From Manganibacter manganicus (GTDB lineage: Bacteria > Pseudomonadota > Alphaproteobacteria > Rhizobiales > Rhizobiaceae): a stretch of 64,000 nt of DNA. The translations under genes were made by a program, and so were the position numbers. Where the stretch lies: positions 352,564 to 416,563 of the forward strand of contig NZ_MDET01000001.1 of NCBI RefSeq assembly GCF_002075885.1, given 5' to 3'. The notes beneath the pieces are model-generated. The model was not told the DNA's origin. It searched no databases and was given only the letters and a program-made list of their open reading frames with translations. Position 1 is the first letter of the stretch. Each line of letters opens with the position of its first letter. Below are positions 1 to 8,069 of the stretch, one piece after another.

Positions 1-162
1 GGTTTCCATCTCTTTTTTCGGGGGGGCGTTATCAAAAGTCCAGACCCTCACCAGCCCGTACCGCCGCCATCCAGACGTTGTGCAAAACGTGTAGAAAAAA
101 GTTTTGCGCCTAACCCAAATTTGAGCCGCGCCAAGACGGCAATCCAAAGGACAGACAAAAAG

Positions 163-1317
163 ATGACGAAATTCCGAGGCGGAATGCCGGCACTGCGCTG
201 GCTGGCAAAAAAGGATCCTGCCGCCGCGCTCGCTGTGCTGGAGGAAATCCGCGACTCCCGCCACCAGACACACCGTGGTGCCGAGCCGGGATATCTCGAC
301 GCGCGTGACCGCAGCACTGACGATGCAGAGCATTTCGTGCGGGACGGAGCAGACGACACTGACGCGACATGCGCGCCAGTGACTCTCGCCAACATGTCGG
401 AACCTACGCAAGACGGCCCGGATGAGATCCACGCCGAGTCGTTGCACGAGATCAAACCCAGCGAGCGTGATATCTGCCGCGCCCTCGGCTGGATCGAGTT
501 CCCCTATACGGGGCGCTCCGCACCGCTAGGCTGGTGCATGCATTGTGCTTGTGGGTCATTGTCGCCAACGGAAGGCGGTCACCTTCGACCGACCTTTGAC
601 GGCCCGCGCGCGCACTTGGCCGGTTTGGTGTTCGCTACCGGTAAGGGTGCCGTCAAGCAACGCGACGGTCTCATGATCAGCTATATCGACGCCAGCGGCA
701 AGGAACAGCGACCATCGTATACCACCAGCAAGCCGCGTGGCGGCAAGCGCCCCCACAGGACCAAAGCCGCGATTGCCGGCTATCTCGCCATGCCCGCGGC
801 TATCTCGTCACCACTGCGCGTTGATGGCTACCGGCGTCCAATGAGCGGCCAGCCGGCGCTCATGCCAATGCGGACACCCCTGCAGCGGCGCGCTCCTGAT
901 AAATCGCTCGACGTCTGTGGGCAGCTTGATCGCGTTGGTCGGTACGGCGTTGCAGAAGCGCGGGCGGAATTAGTGGCATTTGGCGTTGACGGTTCCGTTC
1001 CTTTCGAGATGCTACCATTCCCGGCCACACGCTGCCCGACCGTCATCGCCCGAGGCTCCCGCTTTGTTGCTGGCATCACAGGCGCAAAACAGACGGCCAG
1101 CGTTCCAGCACCATCGTGGCAAACGCCGGCAACGAAGGCCCTGTCGCCGATCCTTCAGGAAGTGGCCAGCCGCGGTAATCTGGAATCGATTGGCGCCGTC
1201 CTTGGCTATAAAGGCGGCTCTCGTGATCGTGCCGGAGGAAGGGCTTTACTTGCGGCCGGCAGAGCATTGCTTGCGAGTAACGACAATCGCCCACAGCCCG
1301 CCGCACAGGCGGCCTAA
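163..1317 (+). CDS. Hypothetical phage-region protein with a Cys-rich motif
   Basis: I do not recognise this family. The frame is open from a TTG at 121, but the ATG at 163 is the more natural start and gives 384 residues. Visible features are a charged N-terminal segment that looks helical (residues about 1-35), an acidic linker, a CMHCAC cluster at about residues 125-130 that could bind a metal, and a C-terminal segment (about 325-370) with a short helix-turn-helix-like look followed by an Asn/Pro/Ala-rich tail. It lies upstream of the capsid module on the same strand, with a gap of about 200 bp to the next gene. The codon pattern looks coding. It is not a terminase, portal or protease: none of their motifs is present. 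Confidence 0.55.
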   Translation: MTKFRGGMPALRWLAKKDPAAALAVLEEIRDSRHQTHRGAEPGYLDARDRSTDDAEHFVRDGADDTDATCAPVTLANMSEPTQDGPDEIHAESLHEIKPSERDICRALGWIEFPYTGRSAPLGWCMHCACGSLSPTEGGHLRPTFDGPRAHLAGLVFATGKGAVKQRDGLMISYIDASGKEQRPSYTTSKPRGGKRPHRTKAAIAGYLAMPAAISSPLRVDGYRRPMSGQPALMPMRTPLQRRAPDKSLDVCGQLDRVGRYGVAEARAELVAFGVDGSVPFEMLPFPATRCPTVIARGSRFVAGITGAKQTASVPAPSWQTPATKALSPILQEVASRGNLESIGAVLGYKGGSRDRAGGRALLAAGRALLASNDNRPQPAAQAA

Positions 1318-1520
1318 GCTTGTTTTTGGTATTGCCCTAGCCGATCTAGAAAGATCGCGTAAGCGCCGATGTATGGCTTAAATAAGCGGTGCCAAATAGC
1401 GTAGCGTGGGCGCGTATATAGTGACAGCGGATTTCATCACTCTGTTGTTGTCCTTAGCACTTGGGTCGCCGTTACTGGCGGCCCATTTTTCTATCATTTG
1501 CGAAAATAAAGGAGGCAGCC

Positions 1521-2021
1521 GTGAAACTTTCGGAGGCCGTTGAACTACTTGCGCGCCGCCTCTCCTTGAAGCGCGGGCGCGTCGCGGCGATTGCCAATCG
1601 GCTTCAGCACGCTGGCATGATCGCACTGGCCGAGGCCAAGAAGACACCGCCCGACCTTTCGGACGACGAAATGGCCAGCCTTACGCTTGCTGTGCTGGCT
1701 GAGAACGGCGTCGAAACTGCCGCCAGCCGCGCACGCGACTATGGCGGTATGACGTCCACTGACGGTTACAGGTTAGCGGAATCACTGCGGGCAGTGCTGT
1801 CCGGCCAAGCGCAGCCGGGCGACATCATCGTCCGTGAAGGCGGTGCCCACGCGACTGTGAACGGCAGTTACATCGTCTTCGGCTCACCCGCAGAAGACGG
1901 CCCTGCGCGGTTCTGCACGGGTGCAACCCTGTCGGCAATCGTCGCCGAGATACAGGGTCTAACACCCGGCACAGCAGACGCTGTGGCAGCAATCACAAGG
2001 ATCCACAATGGAAATTACTGA
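1521..2021 (+). CDS. Hypothetical phage-region protein, possible N-terminal DNA-binding helix
   Basis: This is a 166-residue protein with no family I can name. I chose the GTG at 1521 because a strong ribosome site (AAAGGAGG) sits a few bases upstream; the frame extends back to 1461 without such a signal. Residues 1-40 are basic and helical (LKRGRVAAIANRL) and could form a winged or HTH-like fold. The middle is acidic (DLSDDEMASLTLAVL) and the C-terminal half has beta-like segments. It overlaps the next gene by 14 bp, so the two are probably translated together just ahead of the capsid gene. A head-packaging or scaffolding accessory role is possible but not shown. Confidence 0.6.
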   Translation: MKLSEAVELLARRLSLKRGRVAAIANRLQHAGMIALAEAKKTPPDLSDDEMASLTLAVLAENGVETAASRARDYGGMTSTDGYRLAESLRAVLSGQAQPGDIIVREGGAHATVNGSYIVFGSPAEDGPARFCTGATLSAIVAEIQGLTPGTADAVAAITRIHNGNY

Positions 2022-2364
2022 ATTGATCGACGCAGCCGCTAAGGCCGCGGTCGAGCATGTAGAACTGCCGCCCCACGTTGCCGAGTTGCTGGCAGGGCGG
2101 AGGCAGGACGGGACGTACGCTCTCACTGACTACGCCTTCGGCGTCTACTTTCCCGAGGAAGACCGCGCGGCAAACCTTGCCAATCGCCGCAATGCCCAGA
2201 CCGAGGGGCGAAACCCCGACGACTACACGGGCTCGGCGTCGCTCGCGCAGATGCGTGAGTCAGCGTTCCGGCAGGTTAATTACGCGCTTTTGACGAGCGG
2301 CGGGGTTCCCCCCGTAACCGCCCGCGAAACAATCAACGCCGCCATCGAGCGCGGCAATATCTAG
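2008..2364 (+). CDS. Hypothetical phage protein upstream of the capsid gene
   Basis: A 118-residue soluble, mostly helical protein. It starts inside the end of the previous gene with an AAGGA ribosome site, and ends 12 bp before the major capsid gene, so it belongs to the capsid transcription unit. No catalytic motif, membrane segment or known domain is visible. Its position directly before an HK97-type capsid gene is where a prohead protease or scaffold often lies. The protein is too short for a protease of the usual types and lacks a Ser-His pair in a recognisable context, so I leave the function open. Confidence 0.6.
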   Translation: MEITELIDAAAKAAVEHVELPPHVAELLAGRRQDGTYALTDYAFGVYFPEEDRAANLANRRNAQTEGRNPDDYTGSASLAQMRESAFRQVNYALLTSGGVPPVTARETINAAIERGNI

Positions 2365-2376
2365 GAGACTACACAC

Positions 2377-3495
2377 ATGGCCGATCTGGCTCACATGATT
2401 ACCGAACTCGGCAACGGCTTCAACGAGAAGACCGCTGACCTTTCCACCCGCCTCAGCGAACTTGAAAAGCGGGCTGCGCGCGAGCCTGCCCGCGATTATG
2501 TTGCTGCCAACGACGACTTCCCGCTTTCCGCCGCCTTGCTGGATTCGAAGGACGTTCAGAACCTGACGTCCACGTTCCGCGGTCGCGCTGTCGTCAAGCT
2601 CCAGGACGAACGCGCCGACATTACTTCCGGCAATAGCACCGTTGGTGCGGGTCGCTCCGCGGGCACCAGCCTTGTGCCCGGCCATCGAGTTCCGGGTATT
2701 GTGTCTCCTTACCAGCGAGAGTTGCGCCTTCGCGATGTGATCGGCTCCGCTCGCACCACGTCCAGTTCTGTTGAATGGGCGAAGGAAACGGGCTTTACCA
2801 ACAACGCCCGCCCGGTCACCGAGGGCACCACGAAGCCCAAGTCGGACTTGGAATTCAATCTCGTTACGTCGCCCGTGCGCACTATTGCGCATACCTTCAA
2901 GATTTCGCGTCAGATGCTGGATGATGCGCCCGCCCTGGCTGCCTACGTAGGCCGGCGCGGTACATATGGGCTTCAATTCGTTGAAGAACAGCAGGTGCTT
3001 TCTGGTTCTGGCACGGGCCAGAATCTGAACGGCATCATTCCGCAGGCTACCGATTACGCCCCCGTTTTCTCCGACACGGCTGACACCGCGTTCGATCGCG
3101 TGAACCAGGCCATCAGTCAGGCTGAAGACGCTGAGGTTCCCGTCAACGCTATCGTCCTCAACCGCCGTGATTGGCGCCGGATGCTGGGCATCAAAGATGG
3201 TGACAAGCGCTATATCAGCGCCCAGAGCCCGTTCGGCCTGCAGGACCAGCGCCTTTGGAATCTTCCGGTGGTCGCGACCAACGCAATGGCCGCCGGCGAG
3301 TTCCTCGTTGGTGCCTTCCAGGACGGTGCGACGATCTTCGATAGACTCGACGTCGAGGTGCTGCTGTCGACCGAGAACGAGGACGATTTTGTTAAGAACC
3401 TCGCGACTGTCCGGATCGAATCAAGATTGGCCCTCGCCGTGTTCAGGCCCGAAGCCTTTATCTACGGCGATCTTTATCCCGCAGTCAGCGGCTAA
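2377..3495 (+). CDS. Phage major capsid protein, HK97 family
   Basis: A 372-residue capsid subunit that should assemble the icosahedral head. Residues about 1-40 form a charged coiled-coil segment like the delta (scaffold) domain that is removed in HK97-type heads. The rest matches the HK97 gp5 pattern, with the typical PG(I/V)VSPYQRE-like and RTIAHTFKISRQMLDDAP-like segments near residues 105-195 and a LSGSGTGQNLNGI motif at about 208-220. Length is usual for the family. A GGAG ribosome site precedes the ATG at 2377. A strong intrinsic terminator follows at 3644-3673. No prohead protease gene is visible beside it, so how the delta segment would be removed is unclear. Confidence 0.93.
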   Translation: MADLAHMITELGNGFNEKTADLSTRLSELEKRAAREPARDYVAANDDFPLSAALLDSKDVQNLTSTFRGRAVVKLQDERADITSGNSTVGAGRSAGTSLVPGHRVPGIVSPYQRELRLRDVIGSARTTSSSVEWAKETGFTNNARPVTEGTTKPKSDLEFNLVTSPVRTIAHTFKISRQMLDDAPALAAYVGRRGTYGLQFVEEQQVLSGSGTGQNLNGIIPQATDYAPVFSDTADTAFDRVNQAISQAEDAEVPVNAIVLNRRDWRRMLGIKDGDKRYISAQSPFGLQDQRLWNLPVVATNAMAAGEFLVGAFQDGATIFDRLDVEVLLSTENEDDFVKNLATVRIESRLALAVFRPEAFIYGDLYPAVSG

Positions 3496-3643
3496 CCAAT
3501 AGGGCGGCGGCTTCCTTGGGCTTAAAGCGCAAGCCTACAAGCGCGCAGTGGTGCCGCCCAACATGAGTCATAATCACTGCCGCAGCGCACCTCAGCTGAT
3601 CCGGGCATAATCCAGCCGCGCGAGCGGTTCCCGTACAGCTATT

Positions 3644-3673
3644 GCCGGCGCCTTCGGGCGTCGGCTTTTCTTT
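3644..3673 (+). terminator. Rho-independent terminator after the capsid gene
   Basis: GCCGGCGCC at 3644-3652 pairs with GGCGTCGGC at 3657-3665 (one wobble pair) across a TTCG loop, followed by TTTTCTTT. It ends the capsid transcript before the small cold-shock-like gene. Confidence 0.75.
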
Positions 3674-3705
3674 CCCCGGACAGTCATAGAAAGACAGGAC
3701 AAACA

Positions 3706-3948
3706 ATGCCAATTGGCACCTTTCAATTTTGGAATGAAGATCGCGGCTTCGGTCGGATAACGGATGACGCGGAGCCTGATGGCCGTGGCGTGTTCGTGCA
3801 CGTCTCAGCAATACCCGACCGGCGATCACCGGAACACGGTGCGCGCTATCGCTACGGCCTAGAGCTTGGCGTCGATGGTCGCACCAAAGCAGTCAACCTG
3901 CGTCTTGTGACGGCCGAGGAAGAAGAGGTCGCGCGTGTGTTCGGGTGA
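3706..3948 (+). CDS. Cold-shock-domain protein, phage-borne and divergent
   Basis: An 80-residue single-domain protein of the cold-shock (OB-fold) family, predicted to bind single-stranded RNA or DNA. The first strand resembles the CspA start (GTFQFWNEDRGFGRI, residues 3-17), containing an RNP1-like RGFGRI. An RNP2-like VFVHVSAI lies at about 28-35. It is longer and more diverged than the 66-70 residue chromosomal Csp proteins. A terminator lies just upstream, so it probably has its own promoter, and the next small gene overlaps its end. Its place between capsid and gp10-like genes is unusual; roles in phage mRNA stability or antitermination are only guesses. Confidence 0.75.
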   Translation: MPIGTFQFWNEDRGFGRITDDAEPDGRGVFVHVSAIPDRRSPEHGARYRYGLELGVDGRTKAVNLRLVTAEEEEVARVFG

Positions 3949-4147
3949 TCTCGTTGCGGAGCTTGAGCGCATCGCTCTAGCAGTGCAGTTCCTGTTCCCC
4001 AGCCATACCGATCCAGAGCGCTTCCACGTCGATAAGTCAGAGATCGTCCGTAGCCTCCGCGACCTTGCTGCGCAGTCGGACGGCGGCGGCCACAGGTGGT
4101 GGAGCAGCGACAGGCCGGGGGTATCCGAAAGTGTAGGCATGCGTTGA
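3935..4147 (+). CDS. Small hypothetical protein
   Basis: A 70-residue frame starting at a GTG that overlaps the end of the cold-shock-like gene by 14 bp, which suggests coupled translation. Residues 5-45 read as a coherent amphipathic protein (LVAELERIALAVQFLF, then SEIVRSLRDLA), while the last 20 residues are Gly/Ser/Trp rich and less convincing. No known domain. It could be a real accessory protein or a chance frame. Confidence 0.4.
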   Translation: MCSGDLVAELERIALAVQFLFPSHTDPERFHVDKSEIVRSLRDLAAQSDGGGHRWWSSDRPGVSESVGMR

Positions 4148-4227
4148 CCCCACACCGGTTAGGCCCCAACGCGCGCGCATCCGCAATTGAAAATATGGGG
4201 GTCGCATCCGACGCCTAAAGTCACCAT

Positions 4228-4250
4228 GCCCGCCATCGCGCGGGCTTTTT
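4228..4250 (+). terminator. Rho-independent terminator before the gp10-like gene
   Basis: GCCCGC (4228-4233) pairs with GCGGGC (4240-4245) and is followed by five T residues. It separates the small-protein segment from the tail-module genes, which start 13 bp downstream with their own ribosome site (AGGAG). Confidence 0.7.
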
Positions 4251-4262
4251 CATAGGAGACAC

Positions 4263-4784
4263 ATGGCAACCGCATTCAAAATCGAGGGGCTCGCCGACCT
4301 GAAGCGAAATCTCGAACAATTCAAGAAATCCACACAGCGCGGCATCCTCGAACGCGCGCTCAAGCGGGCCGCCAAGCCGATTGTCGAGGACGCCAAAATG
4401 CTCGCGCCAGTCGATGAAGGCGACCTCAAAAGGTCCATCGGCACGAAGGTAATCCGCAGCAACGCGGGCAAAGCGGCTTATGGAAAGGCCAAACGTGGCG
4501 GGGCGTCGGATGCAGATGCGGTGTCCGCGGCACGCGCAGCCAACCGTGCCGCCGCAGGCCGCGGGGCATCCGCCCTGGTCCGGGTACAAGCAACGGCACC
4601 GCACGCAATTTTTGTCGAGTTTGGCACGAGCAATCGCAATTATCCTCGCCAACCCTTCATGGGGCCGGCGCTGAGGCAAGGCGAACGGACCGTGCCACGA
4701 GATATCGCGGCCGACCTGAAAATCGAAATGGAAAAATCCGCCAAGCGCATTGCAGCGCGTGCGGCGAAGAAAGGTATCAAATGA
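4263..4784 (+). CDS. HK97 gp10-like phage protein (head-tail/tail completion)
   Basis: A 173-residue protein matching the HK97-gp10 family: an N-terminal ATAFKIEGLADLKRNLEQ segment, a SAPVDEGDLKRSI-like motif (LAPVDEGDLKRSIG at about 44-57), and the C-terminal HAIFVEFGTSNRNYPRQPF segment (about 118-136). The GT(S/R)...PFMGPAL signature is typical of these minor tail or head-tail joining proteins. An Ala/Arg-rich insertion occupies about 70-105. The start follows an AGGAGAC ribosome site. The stop overlaps the next gene's start (ATGA), placing it first in a tightly coupled tail operon with the chaperone-like and tape-measure genes. Confidence 0.88.
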   Translation: MATAFKIEGLADLKRNLEQFKKSTQRGILERALKRAAKPIVEDAKMLAPVDEGDLKRSIGTKVIRSNAGKAAYGKAKRGGASDADAVSAARAANRAAAGRGASALVRVQATAPHAIFVEFGTSNRNYPRQPFMGPALRQGERTVPRDIAADLKIEMEKSAKRIAARAAKKGIK

Positions 4785-5080
4785 ACCTCAAAATTAACGC
4801 GAACGCCATATGCGCCGCTGAGCGGGCGCTTGGAAAGCCATTCGTCGAGATCATCACCGAACTGGAAGCAAAGGAGGGTCCGGCGCTGTCGACGCTACGG
4901 GCGCTGCTTGCGGCTGGCCTTGCCACCGCCCGTTGGCCGAACTTCCCGGTATTGTACATCGACGAACACGAAGCCGGCAGATTGATCGACGAGCACGGTA
5001 TCGACGCCACCGCAGCCGAGATTGGCGGCGCCCTTCGAGGCTATTTCGATACGGTAAGGGCTGCAACGAATGGCAAATAA
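4781..5080 (+). CDS. Tail-assembly-chaperone-like phage protein
   Basis: A 99-residue protein sitting between the gp10-like and tape-measure genes, the usual place of tail assembly chaperones, which bind the tape-measure protein during tail building. Its sequence resembles the gene-transfer-agent/TAC-11 type: an ERALGKPFVEII segment, a LRALLAAGL helix and an AGRLIDEHGIDATAAEIG segment. It overlaps its neighbours at both ends (ATGA with gp10; 11 bp with the tape-measure gene). I assign the role from position and general pattern rather than a decisive motif. No programmed frameshift into a second frame is evident. Confidence 0.65.
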   Translation: MNLKINANAICAAERALGKPFVEIITELEAKEGPALSTLRALLAAGLATARWPNFPVLYIDEHEAGRLIDEHGIDATAAEIGGALRGYFDTVRAATNGK

Positions 5081-6755
5081 TATTGGCGGCATTTACGTCG
5101 ACCTTGGGCTGAATAGCGCAAACTTTCAAAAGGGCGTGCAGCAGGTTCAGCGCCAGGCTGACGGGCTTGGCCGTCGCCTTCGTTCCTCACTTGGTGGCAT
5201 ATCGCGCGAGTTCAATGTCGGGCTCGGACGCGGCCTTCTGGGCGGCATCGCAGCCGGGTTCAGTGCGAATGCGGTGAAGGGGCTGCTGGACAGCGCGACC
5301 AAGATCCAGAACGCGCTCAAGGCTGCTGGCCTGTCGGGTGATGAACTAACCAAGGTCTATGATCGGCTTTTCGCATCCGCCCAAAAAAATCAGGCGCCAA
5401 TCGAAGGCTTGGTGACGCTCTATAGCCGCGTGTCTTTGGCGCAGAAGGAATTAGGGGTTACCTCCGCGCAGATCGTCGGCCTCGTCGATACGGTCGGCAA
5501 GGCCATCAAACTGTCTGGCGGTGATGCAGCCCAGGCATCCGGCGCGCTTTTACAGCTTTCGCAGGCGCTTGGCGGCGGCAAGATTCAGGCCGAAGAATAT
5601 AATTCTTTGATCGACGGAATGCCCGGCATCCTGCAGGCTGCGGCGGCCGGCATCAAGGAAGCTGGCGGCTCGGTTGCGAAACTCACCGCGCTGGTAAAGT
5701 CCGGGCAGGTATCCAGCAAGGCGTTCTTTGACGGCATACAGGCTGGTGCGGGCGTAATTGACCAGCGCCTTGCCGGCGCGGAGCAAACCGTTTCCGGGGC
5801 CTTCGTGCGCCTACAGAACGTGTTGGTCGACACCGCCACCCGCATCAATGACTCCACCGATGCCAGCCAGATCCTCGCAAACTTTCTGAACGGGCCATTG
5901 ACGCAGGCGATCCAGGAGATCGGCGGCGTGTTCACCGGAGTTGGCGATGGCCCAATTGCTGGCTTTGTCGGATGGATCAACAAGGCGGTGGATGCGACTA
6001 TCCAGGCGGCGGCCGACTTGGGGCAGGCAACCGGTCTGGCGAAAATCGGCGAGTCATACGGGGCGAAACCGTACATTGGTCCTGGTCGGATTCAGGACCG
6101 CATCGACGGCGCGTTTGCGGGCACCGCAGCACCAAAGGGCGATAGGAAGCCTGCTGAGGTCACCGTCAACAACGGTACGGTCACCAAACCGATCTCGCTG
6201 GCGGACTATGCCCTGCCAAGCAGCAGCGGCAAAGGCGGACGTGGCGGTCGCGCTCGACAGGACGATTACGCTCGTGAAATTGAGCAGATAAAGGAGCGCA
6301 CCGCCGCCATTCAGGCCGAGACGGCGGCCATGCTGGGCATCAATCCACTGGTCGACGATTACGGCTATGCGATCGAAAAAGCCAGGAGCAAGCAGGAACT
6401 CCTCACCGCTGCCCAGAAGGCGGGCAAGGCGATCACACCGCAACTTGCGGCCGAGATCGAGAACGCCGCTGACGCCTATGCCAGCGCCAGCGCAGAGGCC
6501 GACCGGTTGGCGGAAGCGCAAGGCAAGATCAGGCAATCGGCTGAAGATGCGCAACAGGCCGCGCGAGACTTTGCCGGCACGCTCGTTGGCGGCTTGCTTG
6601 AGGGTAAGGACGCCAGCGACGTGTTGTCTGACGCTCTGAAGCAACTGGGCAGTCGGCTGCTTAATTCCGGCCTCGATCAGCTTTTTGGGATCGGTGGCAG
6701 CGGCGGCGCCATCCTTGGATCGACATTCACACTCAACATTGGAGGCACTCGGTGA
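5070..6755 (+). CDS. Phage tail tape-measure protein
   Basis: A 561-residue tape-measure protein, which sets tail length and is packed inside the tail tube. Residues about 60-240 match the tape-measure domain common in siphophages, including QAEEYNSLIDGMPGILQAAA and SGQVSSKAFFDGI segments. The rest is helical, with Ala/Glu/Lys-rich coiled-coil stretches at about 390-510 and a Gly-rich C-terminus. It is short for this family, implying a short tail or a truncated relative. No major tail protein or tail-tip genes flank it, which is abnormal for a working phage. It overlaps the next gene by 4 bp. Confidence 0.88.
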   Translation: MANNIGGIYVDLGLNSANFQKGVQQVQRQADGLGRRLRSSLGGISREFNVGLGRGLLGGIAAGFSANAVKGLLDSATKIQNALKAAGLSGDELTKVYDRLFASAQKNQAPIEGLVTLYSRVSLAQKELGVTSAQIVGLVDTVGKAIKLSGGDAAQASGALLQLSQALGGGKIQAEEYNSLIDGMPGILQAAAAGIKEAGGSVAKLTALVKSGQVSSKAFFDGIQAGAGVIDQRLAGAEQTVSGAFVRLQNVLVDTATRINDSTDASQILANFLNGPLTQAIQEIGGVFTGVGDGPIAGFVGWINKAVDATIQAAADLGQATGLAKIGESYGAKPYIGPGRIQDRIDGAFAGTAAPKGDRKPAEVTVNNGTVTKPISLADYALPSSSGKGGRGGRARQDDYAREIEQIKERTAAIQAETAAMLGINPLVDDYGYAIEKARSKQELLTAAQKAGKAITPQLAAEIENAADAYASASAEADRLAEAQGKIRQSAEDAQQAARDFAGTLVGGLLEGKDASDVLSDALKQLGSRLLNSGLDQLFGIGGSGGAILGSTFTLNIGGTR

Positions 6756-7435
6756 GCGCGTTTTATGCATTGGCCCATGACGACAAGATTGAACTATTGA
6801 CCGATGGGGCCGTGTACGAAGATGACGGCACGCTGACCGCCATCAGGCGCAAAGTTTGGTATTCGGACAAAATACCGATGGCGATCACCGGGCGCGGTGC
6901 GGCGAAGGCAGTCGAGCTTGTGGCCTACGCCTTCCTGCTCACCGATATGATCGGCAGCGTCGACAACACGATTGATGGGATTACCAAGGCGCTGGACAAG
7001 CTGGCCGATAAGGCGGCCGCGACCGAATCGGAACCGGCGATGATCGAGATGCTGGTGGCAACCATCAGTGAAACACGCGGCCCGATGTTGCTCTATGCGT
7101 CGAATGCTAACGCCTACGGCTTGGACTGGCTCGAGCCTTTCAAGCTTTACGACGTTGGCCGCGAGTGGGGAGGTGGCGCACCCATCGATCCGGCGGGCCT
7201 CGATCTCAGCGCCGGCCTACGATCTTGCGGTGTTGAGCTATTCGAGCGGATGCGCCGCGTGAGCGACATAAACCCGGCAAGGCCAGACTTGCCCGCGATT
7301 CACGGCATAGGCGGCCATGTGGACCTGACGACGGTCACGGCGTCCGGCATTACTGTGGAGCGGCTGCGGACCTGGCCCGACATCATAGGCGAGAAGATCG
7401 ATCCGTTTCGCGGTGACCTTGCCGAGGCGGCATAA
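6752..7435 (+). CDS. Proteasome/HslV-like Ntn hydrolase, Ser1 type (phage-borne)
   Basis: A 227-residue protein that I read as an N-terminal-nucleophile hydrolase of the proteasome beta/HslV fold. After removal of the initiator Met, Ser is residue 1, Asp is residue 17 and Lys is residue 33, the same positions as the catalytic triad Thr1/Asp17/Lys33 of HslV. The stretch after Lys33 (KVWYSDKIPMAITGRG) parallels the HslV segment containing its glycine turn. A later ATISETRGPMLLYAS strand pair also fits. The GTG start is supported by GGAGG nine bases upstream and a 4-bp overlap with the tape-measure gene. The family is normally a peptidase; here the substrate is unknown. No HslU or other AAA+ partner is nearby. 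Confidence 0.7.
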   Translation: MSAFYALAHDDKIELLTDGAVYEDDGTLTAIRRKVWYSDKIPMAITGRGAAKAVELVAYAFLLTDMIGSVDNTIDGITKALDKLADKAAATESEPAMIEMLVATISETRGPMLLYASNANAYGLDWLEPFKLYDVGREWGGGAPIDPAGLDLSAGLRSCGVELFERMRRVSDINPARPDLPAIHGIGGHVDLTTVTASGITVERLRTWPDIIGEKIDPFRGDLAEAA

Positions 7436-7944
7436 TGCGCCCCGTAGTTGCCGACTGGCTTGGGAGGCGGGCTGTGTTCCGCCTTCCCTTAGCCGGGCTG
7501 TTCGCCATCGAAGATGAATGCGGCCGCCCCGCATGGGACGTTCTCAGCGACATGCTTGCCGGGAAGACGCGCATCGAGCAACTAGAGGCCGTTCTATTCC
7601 ACGGCCTACTTGGCGCCGGCGTGTCGCTTGCGGACGCTTGCGCTGTGATCGACCGGACGCGCCAGTCTGGTGGGCAGGTTCATGCCGCTGTGGCGCTTGC
7701 GGTTGCGATCATCGCGAATGCGCTAGAGGCACCATCCGCAAAGGGCGGTGGCGAGGGTGAGCCGTTCAACCGGAAGTCCGCGTACCGCTCCGGCTTCGCC
7801 ATGGGCCTACGGCCGGCTGACGTCGACGCAATGGCGCTGTGGGAGTTCCTGGCGGCCGTGGAAGCGTTTTCGTCGAAGGGCGGCGGGCTGTCCGAGGTGG
7901 AAAAAGATGAGTTGTGGGAGTGGATTAGGCAGGATGCCAGGTGA
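7435..7944 (+). CDS. Tail-assembly-chaperone-like protein (two parts)
   Basis: A 169-residue protein that looks like two tail-chaperone-type segments joined. Residues 12-75 (PLAGLFAIEDECG, then LEAVLFHGLLGAGVSLADACAVIDR) resemble the gene-transfer-agent TAC type. Residues about 120-165 (MGLRPADVDAMALWEFLAAVEAF) resemble the second class of small chaperones that follow it in GTA-like clusters. It overlaps the upstream Ntn-hydrolase gene by one base and lies between the two Ntn-hydrolase genes. Tail chaperones normally precede the tape-measure gene, so this place after it is unusual. The assignment is by pattern and context only. Confidence 0.6.
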   Translation: MRPVVADWLGRRAVFRLPLAGLFAIEDECGRPAWDVLSDMLAGKTRIEQLEAVLFHGLLGAGVSLADACAVIDRTRQSGGQVHAAVALAVAIIANALEAPSAKGGGEGEPFNRKSAYRSGFAMGLRPADVDAMALWEFLAAVEAFSSKGGGLSEVEKDELWEWIRQDAR

Positions 7945-8069
7945 GATACGAAGGTCGGGGCAACGTTGCGGATAGTCGATGGAATGAGAGGCTGATTGCG
8001 TCAGTTAATGAAAGCTGGGTAGATAATTCCAGGGTGGCCAGTGCGATTCGCGCCAAAAGGGGGAGGCAG

